Shown here piece after piece: positions 37,206 through 45,205 of a stretch of DNA of 64,000 nt (position 1 is the first letter of the stretch; every line of letters begins with the position of its first letter). Below the pieces are notes generated by a model, which searched no databases, was not told the DNA's origin, and saw nothing but the letters and a program-made list of their open reading frames with translations. The position numbers and the translations under genes were made by a program. This DNA is from Streptomyces ipomoeae 91-03 (GTDB lineage: Bacteria; Actinomycetota; Actinomycetes; Streptomycetales; Streptomycetaceae). The DNA lies in assembly GCF_000317595.1 (NCBI RefSeq), contig NZ_AEJC01000173.1, positions 1 through 64,000 on the forward strand. The letters run 5' to 3'.

Positions 37206-37381
37206 ATGTGATCCCCTCCGCTGTCGGCTCGTCGCAGCCCCCGGGCCAGCAGCCCGAGGAACTTCAACTGGAAGGCTCGATTGCAGGCTCCGCATTCCCA
37301 CGCGCCATGTCCCTGGTCATTCGGGCGCAGGTCCTCGTCACCGCAGTAGGGGCAGTAGAAAGGCGCTGCTCGCTCGCTCAT
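37202..37381 (-). CDS. 59-aa double-CxxC (zinc-ribbon-like) protein of the sulfur operon
   Basis: A small gene joined on both sides by ATGA overlaps: its ATG overlaps the sulfite reductase stop, and its TGA overlaps the cysH ATG. Residues 7-14 read PFYCPYCG and 28-33 WECGACN, giving two CxxC pairs, followed by FQLKFLGLLARGLRR and a short tail. Could bind zinc or an Fe-S cluster and act as an electron carrier or chaperone for the sulfite/APS reductases; that is inference from the tight coupling. Similar small proteins occur at this place in other Streptomyces, as far as I recall. Confidence 0.85.
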   Translation of the reverse strand: MSERAAPFYCPYCGDEDLRPNDQGHGAWECGACNRAFQLKFLGLLARGLRRADSGGDHI

Positions 37382-39069
37382 GACAGGGCCTCCTCACTGG
37401 CCCGGGCGACCCAGGTGGCGAACCGCTCGCCGTCCTCGCGCTCCTCCTGGAACCGCTTGAGGACGCGCTCGACGTAGTCGGGCAGTTCCTCGGAAGTGAC
37501 CTTCAGGCCACGCACCTTGCGGCCGAACCCGGCCTCCAGGCCGAGCGCGCCGCCCAGGTGCACCTGGAAGCCCTCGACCTGCTCGCCCTTGTCGTTGAGG
37601 ACCAACTGGCCCTTGAGACCGATGTCCGCCACCTGGATACGAGCACAGGCGTTCGGGCAGCCATTGATGTTGATGGTGATCGGCTCGTCGAAGTCCGGGA
37701 TACGGCGCTCCAGTTCGTCGATCAGCGAGGCGCCGCGGGCCTTGGTCTCGACGATGGCGAGCTTGCAGTACTCGATGCCGGTGCAGGCCATCGTGCCGCG
37801 CCGGAACGGGGACGGGTTCACCGTGAGGTCCAGCGCCTCCAGGCCCGCGACGAGCGAGTCGACCTGGTCCTCGGTGACGTCGAGCACGATCATCTTCTGC
37901 TCGACGGTGGTACGGACCCGGCCCGAGCCGTGCGCCTCGGCGAGCTCGGCGATCTTGGTGAGTGTGGTGCCGTCGACCCGGCCCACGCGGGGGGCGAAGC
38001 CGACGTAGTACCGGCCGTCGTTCTGCCGGTGCACACCCACGTGGTCGCGCCAACGCTCCACCGGCTGGTCCGGGGCGGGGCCGTCGATCAGCTTCCGCTT
38101 GAGGTACTCGTCCTCCAGCACCTGACGGAACTTCTCGACACCCCAGTCGGCGAGCAGGAACTTCAGGCGGGCTCGGGTGCGCAGGCGGCGGTAGCCGTAG
38201 TCACGGAAGATCGAGATGACGCCCTCGTAGACGTCCGGGACCTCGTCCAGCGGCACCCAGGCGCCCAGCCGCTGCCCGATCTTGGGGTTGGTCGACAGCC
38301 CGCCGCCGACCCAGACGTCGAAGCCGGGCCCGTGCTCGGGGTGACGGACACCGACGAAGGCGATGTCGTTGATCTCGTGCGCCACGTCCAGCAGCGGGGA
38401 GCCGGAGATCGCGGACTTGAACTTGCGGGGCAGGTTGGAGAAGGCCTTGTTGCCGATGATCCGCCGGTGGATCTCGTCCATCGCGGGCGTGCCGTCGATG
38501 ATCTCGTCCGCGGCGATACCGGCGACGGGTGAGCCGATGATCACACGGGGGGTGTCACCGCAGGCCTCCGTCGTGGACAGCCCCACGGCCTCCAGCCGCT
38601 CCCAGATCTCGGGCACGTCCTCGACCCGGATCCAGTGGTACTGGACGTTCTGCCGGTCGGTGATGTCGGCCGTGCCCCGGGCGAACTCCTGCGAGATCTC
38701 GCCGATCACCCGCAGCTGCTGGGTGGTGAGCCGACCGCCGTCGATGCGCACCCGCAGCATGAAGTACTCGTCGTCCAGCTCCTCCGGCTCCAGGATCGCG
38801 GTCTTGCCGCCGTCGATCCCGGGCTTGCGCTGGGTGTACAGCCCCCACCAGCGCATCCGGCCACGCAGGTCGTTGGGGTCGATCGAGTCGAAGCCGCGCT
38901 TCGAGTAGATCGTCTCAATGCGTGTCCGCACATTGAGACCGTCATCGTCCTTCTTGAACTGCTCGTTGCCGTTCAGCGGGGTGAAGTGTCCCGCGGCCCA
39001 CTGTCCTTCGCCACGGTGACGGCTCACCTTGCGGCGGGGCGTGGCGGAGTTCTGCGGGGTGGCGGCCAT
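37378..39069 (-). CDS. sirA: Ferredoxin-dependent assimilatory sulfite reductase
   Basis: 563 aa from the ATG with GAAGGA 8 nt upstream. Reduces sulfite to sulfide with six electrons. Two ferredoxin-like plus two siroheme/4Fe-4S repeats: DRQNVQYHWIRVEDVPEIW, the cluster ligands ACTGIEYCKLA (about residue 426) and NGCPNACAR (about 470). Single siroheme protein of the NirA/SirA type; neighbouring APS reductase and chelatase genes make sulfite, not nitrite, the substrate. First structural gene of the operon. Confidence 0.95.
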   Translation of the reverse strand: MAATPQNSATPRRKVSRHRGEGQWAAGHFTPLNGNEQFKKDDDGLNVRTRIETIYSKRGFDSIDPNDLRGRMRWWGLYTQRKPGIDGGKTAILEPEELDDEYFMLRVRIDGGRLTTQQLRVIGEISQEFARGTADITDRQNVQYHWIRVEDVPEIWERLEAVGLSTTEACGDTPRVIIGSPVAGIAADEIIDGTPAMDEIHRRIIGNKAFSNLPRKFKSAISGSPLLDVAHEINDIAFVGVRHPEHGPGFDVWVGGGLSTNPKIGQRLGAWVPLDEVPDVYEGVISIFRDYGYRRLRTRARLKFLLADWGVEKFRQVLEDEYLKRKLIDGPAPDQPVERWRDHVGVHRQNDGRYYVGFAPRVGRVDGTTLTKIAELAEAHGSGRVRTTVEQKMIVLDVTEDQVDSLVAGLEALDLTVNPSPFRRGTMACTGIEYCKLAIVETKARGASLIDELERRIPDFDEPITININGCPNACARIQVADIGLKGQLVLNDKGEQVEGFQVHLGGALGLEAGFGRKVRGLKVTSEELPDYVERVLKRFQEEREDGERFATWVARASEEALS

Positions 39070-39217
39070 GGTTTGTACGTCCTTCGGGACAGGCGTGGAA
39101 GGGGCTCTGACCTGTGCATACGGGCGCGCGCATGCGAGCATGCGTGCAGTGCTTGCGAGGTGCGCGCGTCGTTGCGCTGGCTGAAACAGAGGGGGAATGT
39201 GTGCGGCGCTGCTGCCC

Positions 39218-39233
39218 GGGGTCGTCGGACCCC
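39218..39233. promoter_or_regulatory. Hairpin downstream of the Cys leader ORF (candidate attenuator)
   Basis: On the minus strand GGGGTC-cgac-GACCCC, a perfect 6-bp stem, starting 15 nt after the leader stop codon and about 150 nt before sirA. Position fits an attenuation element responding to ribosome stalling in the leader; an alternative antiterminator pairing was not worked out. Confidence 0.4.
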
Positions 39234-39247
39234 TCGCGGCTGGGGCG

Positions 39248-39331
39248 TCAGCTGACCGGACAGATGGCGCTGGACATGCGGCCGAGGTCGACGTGCCGCC
39301 GACTCACCAAGGCAATTCCAGTTCCAGACAT
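39248..39331 (-). CDS. Leader peptide upstream of the sulfur operon (27 codons)
   Basis: ATG to TGA on the operon strand, ending 178 nt before sirA. The peptide runs MSGTGIALVSRR then HVDLGRMSSAICPVS. The HVDLxRxSSAxC pattern is one I recognise from the 'putative leader peptide' family found before sulfur and cysteine genes in Streptomyces. A single Cys codon (TGT, the rare Cys codon in such DNA) lies four codons from the stop. Likely senses cysteine-tRNA charging by ribosome stalling. A Shine-Dalgarno is weak (AAAGAGG, 14 nt away). Confidence 0.78.
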   Translation of the reverse strand: MSGTGIALVSRRHVDLGRMSSAICPVS

Positions 39332-39391
39332 GACGGAAGCGTGGCACGCCTCTTTAGACTCAGTCCACCATCATCCATATTCTGGACAAGG

Positions 39392-39412
39392 TTGTCTCGT
39401 ATCACGAGACAA
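39392..39412. promoter_or_regulatory. Perfect 9-3-9 palindrome upstream of the sulfur operon (candidate operator)
   Basis: TTGTCTCGT-atc-ACGAGACAA, in an AT-rich patch 60 nt upstream of the leader start and 60 nt past the acetyltransferase stop. A dimeric repressor or activator site for the sulfur operon is the simplest reading; it could also act as a terminator for the preceding gene, but it lacks the GC-rich stem usual here. The cognate regulator is unknown to me. Confidence 0.6.
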
Positions 39413-39471
39413 TGTGATGTGGGTCATGGTGGCTGCGGGAATGAGCCCCGAGGGCCCGTCGACGGGAACTG

Positions 39472-40056
39472 TCAGACAGGCCCTGGACCCTGGGCTCCGG
39501 GCCAGGGCCCCGGCGCGGCCACCTCCGCCTCCTCGGTCACCTTCGTGTCGAACAGCTTGAACCCCCGCCGCAGATAGTTGCCCATGGCGTGCTCCCCGTC
39601 CCGGCTGCAGGTGTGGAGCCAGACCCGCTTGGTGGGCGGCAGTTCGGGCCACCGCTCGGCGAGGTCCCAGGCACGGGCCGTCCCGTACGACAGCAGATGC
39701 CCGCCGATGCGCCGCCCACGGAACGCCGGGATCAGCCCGAAGTACCCGATCTCCACGACCCCGTCGTCCTGCGCCTCGAACTCGACGTACCCCGCCGGCG
39801 TGCCCCGGTCGTACGCGACCCACGTCTCCACACCCGGCCGGTTCAAGTACTCCTCCCAGCGGGCGTACGACCACGCCAGCCGGTCGACCCAGCGGATGTC
39901 CCCGCCGACGGACGCGTAAAGGAAGCGGCTGAACTCCGGGGACGGCACCTCGGAACGGACGACACGGACGTCGTCGCCCTCCGAGGCGGCGGCGGGGAGG
40001 AGGTCACTCGGGGACGTCTGCTCCAGGGACCATGTGGTGACGGTGCTGCTGCTCAT
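39472..40056 (-). CDS. GNAT family N-acetyltransferase
   Basis: 194 aa. Acetyl-CoA site GLIPAFRGRRIGGHLL (R/QxxGxG/A, about residue 108-123) preceded by the beta-strand AGYVEFEAQDDGVVEIGYFG and followed by HAMGNYLRRGFKLFDT near the C-terminus. Acceptor unknown. A run of Pro/Gly/Ala ends the protein (PGPWPGAQGPGP). Same strand as the sulfur operon but ends 140 nt before its leader. Confidence 0.9.
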   Translation of the reverse strand: MSSSTVTTWSLEQTSPSDLLPAAASEGDDVRVVRSEVPSPEFSRFLYASVGGDIRWVDRLAWSYARWEEYLNRPGVETWVAYDRGTPAGYVEFEAQDDGVVEIGYFGLIPAFRGRRIGGHLLSYGTARAWDLAERWPELPPTKRVWLHTCSRDGEHAMGNYLRRGFKLFDTKVTEEAEVAAPGPWPGAQGPGPV

Positions 40057-40138
40057 GGGGTCAGGGAATCACGGGGTGCGCTCGGGTTCCAAGGCCGGGC
40101 GGGGTGGTTGGGGCGGGCGGAGCCCGAGGGACGCGCCG

Positions 40139-41557
40139 TCAGCTCAGCGCGCTCTCGACGTCCGACAGCTTCACCGCGTACAGCACGCGCTCCGGGATCG
40201 GGTCGGTGAGCGTCCAGACCTCGTCGGTCTCCGGTGAGTAGGAGAGGGAGACGGAGTGCCGCCCCCAGCAGGCGTACGACTTGAGGTCCGACTTGATGCC
40301 CGGTTTGTCTGCCGCGCACTGGGGGGCCTTCGCCCCGTCCTCGTCCTGCCGCCACAGGGTGCCCGGCTTGTCGAGGTCCTCGGAGGCCTGCCCGATGTAC
40401 CAGTGCCCCTTGTGGGAGAGGACACCCCGGACACCGGCGGCCTCGGTCTCGTACGCCTCGGTGGCGACGACGTCGCTCATGCGCCCGGTGGCGGTGAGCA
40501 GGCCCGTGCGGTCGCCGGTGGTGTCGATGCCGTAGCGCCAGACCCGGGCGGGCTTCTCACGGCTCGGCGCGAACCACTCGGTCGCGACGATGCTGGGCGT
40601 CGCCGACGTCCGGTCGAGGGAGAGCGAACCGAAGCAGGGCACGCCGTCGTTGTCGCGTGCGTCACAGGTGCCGCCCGTGGCCGGGCTGTAGGAGGCGACC
40701 GCCGGCAGTGCGTACCGGTAGTGATGTGCCGACCAGCCGTCGCCGACCTTCCCGATCGCGTCGCTGTCGGTGACGTCGGCGCGGAGGAAGCGGGCCAGAT
40801 CGAAGACGTAGAGGGAGTCGTCCTGCTGGCCCCTGCTCTTCGGTCCCCGCGCGGTGACGATCAGCTTGTCCTCGTACCAGGCCATGCCGCCGAGCCGGGA
40901 GCGCAGGGCGGTGAAGCCGTTGCCGTCGGCCCGCGGGACGACCAGCAGGACCCATCGGTAAGTGAGGCTGCCGGGGTCACCGGCGTCGACGAAGGCGACC
41001 CGGGCGAGGCCCTGGTCGTCGGTGCCGCGGCTGTTCGTACCGTCGCTGTCGGTACCGTCGGCGCCCGCATCGCCGCCGACCACGTCGCTCTCGACGCCGC
41101 TGTGGGTCCAGCCGGACACGATGACCTGGTTGTTCCGGGACGTGGCGACCGACCGGGGGACCCATGTCTCGTTGACGGCGTCGCCCGCCTCCCAGCAGTA
41201 CGCTCGCGAGGCCGCAGGCTGGACGGGCAGACTGCCCTTCTCGGTGACGAAACAGTCACCCTCGTTCCGCATCACATGGTTCGCGCTCTGAAGCACCTCG
41301 TCGACACCGACTCCACCGCCCATCTCGTTGGTGAGGGTGTGCAGGGCGGTCGGGTCGGTCAGGGTCTCCCGCAGCTGAAGCGAGCGCAGTTCACGGGCCG
41401 AGGTGATCGAGGACAGTGCCCCCGGCGTCTCCCCACCCGCCGCCTGCGACGTACTGATCAGTGTGGCCGCGGCCGTGAGCGCCAGCGCGGTCCCCGCCAG
41501 GGAAGCGCGCAGCGCACGCCCTCTCCTGCGTCGACGGTGCCTACCGCGGTGCTTCAT
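40139..41557 (-). CDS. Secreted protein of unknown function
   Basis: 472 aa from ATG with GGGAGG about 10 nt upstream. The N-terminus has an Arg-rich start (KHRGRHRRRRRGRALRASL) and a hydrophobic segment ending STSQAAG, so it is exported by Sec or perhaps Tat. The mature part reads like a beta-propeller or beta-rich fold (repeated W/Y-containing strands: YRWVLLVVPRADG, GMAWYEDKLIVTARG, GVLSHKGHWYIGQ, HSVSLSYSPETDEVWTLTD). A GAD/DG/TN-rich loop (about 165-185) may bind Ca. Six Cys could form disulfides. Conserved-type Streptomyces secreted protein; function unknown. Confidence 0.7.
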   Translation of the reverse strand: MKHRGRHRRRRRGRALRASLAGTALALTAAATLISTSQAAGGETPGALSSITSARELRSLQLRETLTDPTALHTLTNEMGGGVGVDEVLQSANHVMRNEGDCFVTEKGSLPVQPAASRAYCWEAGDAVNETWVPRSVATSRNNQVIVSGWTHSGVESDVVGGDAGADGTDSDGTNSRGTDDQGLARVAFVDAGDPGSLTYRWVLLVVPRADGNGFTALRSRLGGMAWYEDKLIVTARGPKSRGQQDDSLYVFDLARFLRADVTDSDAIGKVGDGWSAHHYRYALPAVASYSPATGGTCDARDNDGVPCFGSLSLDRTSATPSIVATEWFAPSREKPARVWRYGIDTTGDRTGLLTATGRMSDVVATEAYETEAAGVRGVLSHKGHWYIGQASEDLDKPGTLWRQDEDGAKAPQCAADKPGIKSDLKSYACWGRHSVSLSYSPETDEVWTLTDPIPERVLYAVKLSDVESALS

Positions 41558-41742
41558 ACAACCAACCTCCCGGGATGGCGCGGGCCAACTGCCGACCGGT
41601 TTCACGACCTTGACGGAGAGGCAGGTGGGGTGGCCTGGCAGCGATGCTACGTCAGTGAGCCACGTGTCATCCCGATGACTCGTGAATTACAGGGAGATCC
41701 CTCACTCTCCGGCCATGATCCGTTCACGTCCGTGATTCCCGT

Positions 41743-43077
41743 CTATGAACGCTCCTCGTGCCCCGACGCCCGCTCCTCCCAGGGCCGGCCGCCCGGCGAG
41801 GCCGCTCTCGCTCGTACCACCCCCGGCGCCACCGAGTGCGGGAGCAGGTCCAGCGGGCTTTCCGGGAGGAGGACTTCGACGTCGGCCCGTTCCGTGAAGC
41901 GATACGGGCGGTGGTCCAGGAAGGCGCCCAGGTAGCGGCGTACGCGGGACATCTCGGCGCGGATGGTGACCGTGCGGGCGGGGTCGCCGAACATGTCGTC
42001 GGCGAGGGCGGAGGCGCTGCGGCCGGAGCGGTGGAGGGCGAGGAGGTAGAGGAGTTCGGCGTGGCGGGGAGTGAGGTCATGGGTCCAGGAGCCGGCGTTG
42101 CCGGAGACGGTGACCGTCCAGCGGCGTGGGTGGGAGACGTCGAGCCTGATGTGGGTGGCGGTGGGCGTGGGTGCCGGGTCCGCGGCGGGGCGTATCAGCC
42201 AGCCGCCGGAGAGGGGGTCGACGCTGCACAGGCCCAGCGTGGGGAGCCAGCAGCGGCCGGGGGCGAGGGACTTGGGGAGGGCCAGACGGTTGGTGTACGG
42301 CATGCCGGTCACCGCTGCCGTCCAGCCGTCCTTGTCCACGGCGAGCGCGCGTCCGCCGAGGCGGGCCAGGACCGGGGCCGCCACCGCGCGCAGCTGTTCG
42401 AGCGAGGTGAGGTGGAGGTCGCGCAGATGGGCCTGGGCGAGTTTGGCGACCGAGTCGACCAGCGCCAGGGTGGAGGGGTGCAGCGTCTCCAGGGGGCCGC
42501 TGATGTCGATCGCGCCGAGGAGGCTGCCGTCCCGCGGGTCCGTGACGGGGGCGCCGGTGCAGGTCCAGGAGTGCAGGACGCGTACGAAGTGCTCGGCGGA
42601 GAAGACCTGTACGGGGCGGCGGGAGACGAGAGGTGTGCCGACGCCGTTGGTGCCGACCGTCTCCTCGCGCCAGTCCGCGCCGATGCCCAGGCCCTGGCCG
42701 TCGGCCTTGCGGAGCACGCCCGTACTGCCCTCCCGCCACAACACCCGGGCGTCGGCGTCCGCGACCATCATGATGTGCTGCGTGGTGTCCGCGAGGGAGA
42801 GCAGTCCTTCGCGCAGGACGGGAAGTACGTGGCGCAGTCGTGAGGTCTGGCGGCGGCGCTCCACCTCGTCCCGGCTGAGCAGGTCGGAACGGAAGTCGTG
42901 GTCGGGGTCGATGCCGCTGTGCAGCATGCGTTCCCAGGACTCCCGGATCGCCGGGCGCGGGGCGGATCTCGGACGCCGGTCGGCGAGGGCGGAGGCACGG
43001 ACCTCGCCGAGCACCCGTGCCGCCCGGGCGGCGTCCGTGGCGGTGAGCCGCGTGACTTCCATCGGCGAGTGCGGCAC
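41743..43077 (-). CDS. GAF-domain transcriptional regulator lacking the AAA+ domain
   Basis: 444 aa from GTG with GGGGAGG at 5 nt. The N-terminus (about 30-310) is the AcoR-type sensor: RPAIRESWERMLHSGIDPDH then a GAF domain with LGIGADWREETVGTNGVGTPL. The C-terminus (about 350-430: DLTPRHAELLYLLALHRSG then DPARTVTIRAEMSRVRRYLG) resembles a winged-helix DNA-binding domain. The sigma54-activating AAA+ module is absent, as usual for actinobacterial members, which work with sigma70-type promoters. May regulate the upstream AidB-like gene or a distant target. Confidence 0.82.
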   Translation of the reverse strand: MPHSPMEVTRLTATDAARAARVLGEVRASALADRRPRSAPRPAIRESWERMLHSGIDPDHDFRSDLLSRDEVERRRQTSRLRHVLPVLREGLLSLADTTQHIMMVADADARVLWREGSTGVLRKADGQGLGIGADWREETVGTNGVGTPLVSRRPVQVFSAEHFVRVLHSWTCTGAPVTDPRDGSLLGAIDISGPLETLHPSTLALVDSVAKLAQAHLRDLHLTSLEQLRAVAAPVLARLGGRALAVDKDGWTAAVTGMPYTNRLALPKSLAPGRCWLPTLGLCSVDPLSGGWLIRPAADPAPTPTATHIRLDVSHPRRWTVTVSGNAGSWTHDLTPRHAELLYLLALHRSGRSASALADDMFGDPARTVTIRAEMSRVRRYLGAFLDHRPYRFTERADVEVLLPESPLDLLPHSVAPGVVRARAASPGGRPWEERASGHEERS

Positions 43078-43393
43078 TCGTTCCTCCCCGGCAGAACCGT
43101 CCCTTCCGGGCCCTCGACGGCCGTGGAAAGTCCGGATCCGCGTGACCGGCGTTGACTGCGGGTTTCCTAGTCTGCCGCTCTTCGGCCACGGAGGGACGCT
43201 CTTCGGCCACGGAGCGCAGACGAGTTGCAACCCCCTGCAACCCTGGCCAACTGCCCAGGGCTCCTTGAAACTTGTTCAACGCCGCTCAGCGCGGCGCATG
43301 CGCTCCGTACGCAGGGGCCAGGGCACGGGGGTGGTGCCGAGTCGGCGCAGCACCACTCCCGCGCCGCACCCACGCCCCCGCGCCGCGCCACCT
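43078..43393. other. Intergenic region, 316 bp, with direct and inverted repeats
   Basis: Holds a 17-bp direct repeat (cgctcttcggccacgga at 43176-43192 and 43197-43213) and an adjoining TTGCA-accccc-TGCAA inverted repeat (43225-43240) upstream of the GAF regulator. These may be its own operator. No gene. Confidence 0.5.
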
Positions 43394-45061
43394 TCAGTTC
43401 ACCGGTCGTGCCCGCTCCACCACCGCCGCCAGGTCCAGACTGTGCGGCAGCGTGCCGAAGGTCGTGCCCCAGTCGCCGCCCAGGCGGGACGCGCAGAACG
43501 CGTCGGCCACCGCCGGGGGCGCGTACTGGACGACGAGGGCGCCCTGGAGGACGAGGGCGAGGCGTTCCACCAGACGACGGGCGTGGGCCTCGATGCCGTC
43601 CAGGTCCGCGAGGTCGGTCAGCAGGTTCTTGATCGCGCCGTCGAGGCGGTGGTCGGCGCCGCGGGCCTTGCCGACCTCCCGCAAGTACGCGTCGAACGCC
43701 TGGGGTTCACGCCGGAGGGCGCGCAGTACGTCGAGGGCCTGGACGTTTCCGGCACCCTCCCAGATCGAGTTGAGCGGCGACTCGCGCAGCAGCCGGGGCA
43801 TGCCGGACTCCTCGACATAGCCGTTGCCGCCCAGGCACTCGGAGGCCTCGACCACCGTGGGTGTGCAGCGCTTGGTCACCCAGTACTTCGCGATCGGCAC
43901 CGCCAGCCGCAAGAACGAGCGTTCGCTCTCCGCGTCCTCTCCCGCCGCCCCCACGCTGTCGTACGCCGCCGCCACCCGCATCGCCAGCGTCGTCGCCGCC
44001 TCCGACTCCACCGCGAGGTCGGCGAGAACGTTGCGCATCAGCGGCTTGTCGATCAGCTTCCCGCCGAACGCCTCGCGGTACGCGCAGTGATGCGTCGCCT
44101 GGGCCACCGCCTGCCGCATCAGACCGGCCGCGCCCAGCGCGCAGTCCACCCGGGTGGCGGCCACCATCTCGATGATCGTGCGCACCCCCCGGCCCTCGTC
44201 CCCGACCCGCCGCGCCCATGTCCCGTCGAACTCGACCTCGGCGGACGCGTTCGACCGGTTGCCCAGCTTGTCCTTGAGCCGCTGGATCCGGAACACGTTC
44301 CGGGTCCCGTCCGCCAGTACGCGCGGCACCAGGAAACACGTCAGGCTGTCTTCTCCCTCGGCAGGGGACGCCTGCGCCAGCACCAGAAACCCGTCCGACA
44401 TCGGCGCCGAGCAGAACCACTTGTGCCCCGTCAGCGCATACGTGCCGTCCTCGGCGAGCGGCTGTGCCCGAGTCGTGTTGGCTCGTACGTCGCTGCCGCC
44501 CTGCTTCTCGGTCATGCCCATTCCGAAGAGCACCCCGGCCTTGCGGTCGGCGGGCCGCAGGTCCTGGTCGTACACGGTGGACGTCAGCCGCGGCTCCCAC
44601 TCGGCGGCGAGCGCCGGGTCCGTGCGCAGGGCGGGTACGGCCGCGTGGGTCATCGACAGCGGGCAGCCGTTGCCTGCGTCGGTCTGGGTCCAGACGACGA
44701 AACCGGCCGCGCGCCGCACATGGCCGCCGGGCCGTGTCCAGGCCGCCGTCAGCCCGGCCGAGACACCCTTGCCGAGCAGCCGGTGCCAGGACGGATGGAA
44801 CTCGACCTCGTCGATCCGGTTGCCGTGACGGTCGTGGGTGCGCAGCTTCGGAGGGTTCTCATCGGCCAGCCGGGCCCACTCCTGCACCTGCGCGGAGCCC
44901 GCCGAGCGGCCCAGCCCCGACAACTCCTCGCGCGCCTCGTCCCGCAGCTCCGGGTCCAGATGCCGGTCCAGGGCCTCGGCCAGCACCCGATCGGTACTGA
45001 AGACGTCGTAGCCCACCAGAGGCGGAACCTGATTGGTCACTTCGTGGGTGCTGCCTGCCAT
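43394..45061 (-). CDS. AidB-like acyl-CoA dehydrogenase family protein
   Basis: 555 aa FAD enzyme of the AidB branch, longer than standard acyl-CoA dehydrogenases. Signature text MGMTEKQGGSDVRANTTRA, ALTGHKWFCSAPMSDGFLVL and LGGNGYVEESGMPRLLRE is specific for AidB/isovaleryl-type members. E. coli AidB is induced by alkylation and binds DNA; related proteins may oxidise unknown acyl-CoAs. No alkylation-response genes are adjacent. It follows the Dap operon by 144 nt on the same strand, but a repeat array lies between, so a shared role is unproven. Confidence 0.88.
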   Translation of the reverse strand: MAGSTHEVTNQVPPLVGYDVFSTDRVLAEALDRHLDPELRDEAREELSGLGRSAGSAQVQEWARLADENPPKLRTHDRHGNRIDEVEFHPSWHRLLGKGVSAGLTAAWTRPGGHVRRAAGFVVWTQTDAGNGCPLSMTHAAVPALRTDPALAAEWEPRLTSTVYDQDLRPADRKAGVLFGMGMTEKQGGSDVRANTTRAQPLAEDGTYALTGHKWFCSAPMSDGFLVLAQASPAEGEDSLTCFLVPRVLADGTRNVFRIQRLKDKLGNRSNASAEVEFDGTWARRVGDEGRGVRTIIEMVAATRVDCALGAAGLMRQAVAQATHHCAYREAFGGKLIDKPLMRNVLADLAVESEAATTLAMRVAAAYDSVGAAGEDAESERSFLRLAVPIAKYWVTKRCTPTVVEASECLGGNGYVEESGMPRLLRESPLNSIWEGAGNVQALDVLRALRREPQAFDAYLREVGKARGADHRLDGAIKNLLTDLADLDGIEAHARRLVERLALVLQGALVVQYAPPAVADAFCASRLGGDWGTTFGTLPHSLDLAAVVERARPVN

Positions 45062-45110
45062 ACGTGGAATCTAACTCCCGGCATCGCACGGGGCACCCGT
45101 ATCGGGCAGG

Positions 45111-45196
45111 GCGGACGCCCGGCGCCGGACCGCACCCGGAAGGGATCGGCCCGGCGCCGGACCGCATCCAGAAGGCATCGGCCCAGGCGCCGGATC
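45111..45196 (+). repeat. 32-bp tandem repeat between sbnA-like and aidB-like genes
   Basis: Two full copies of a 32-nt unit (cggcgccggaccgcacccgg... and cggcgccggaccgcatccag..., differing at four positions) and a third partial copy. Lies in the 144-bp gap; would form GC-rich structure in mRNA. Confidence 0.65.
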
Positions 45197-45205
45197 GCCC
45201 CCGAC

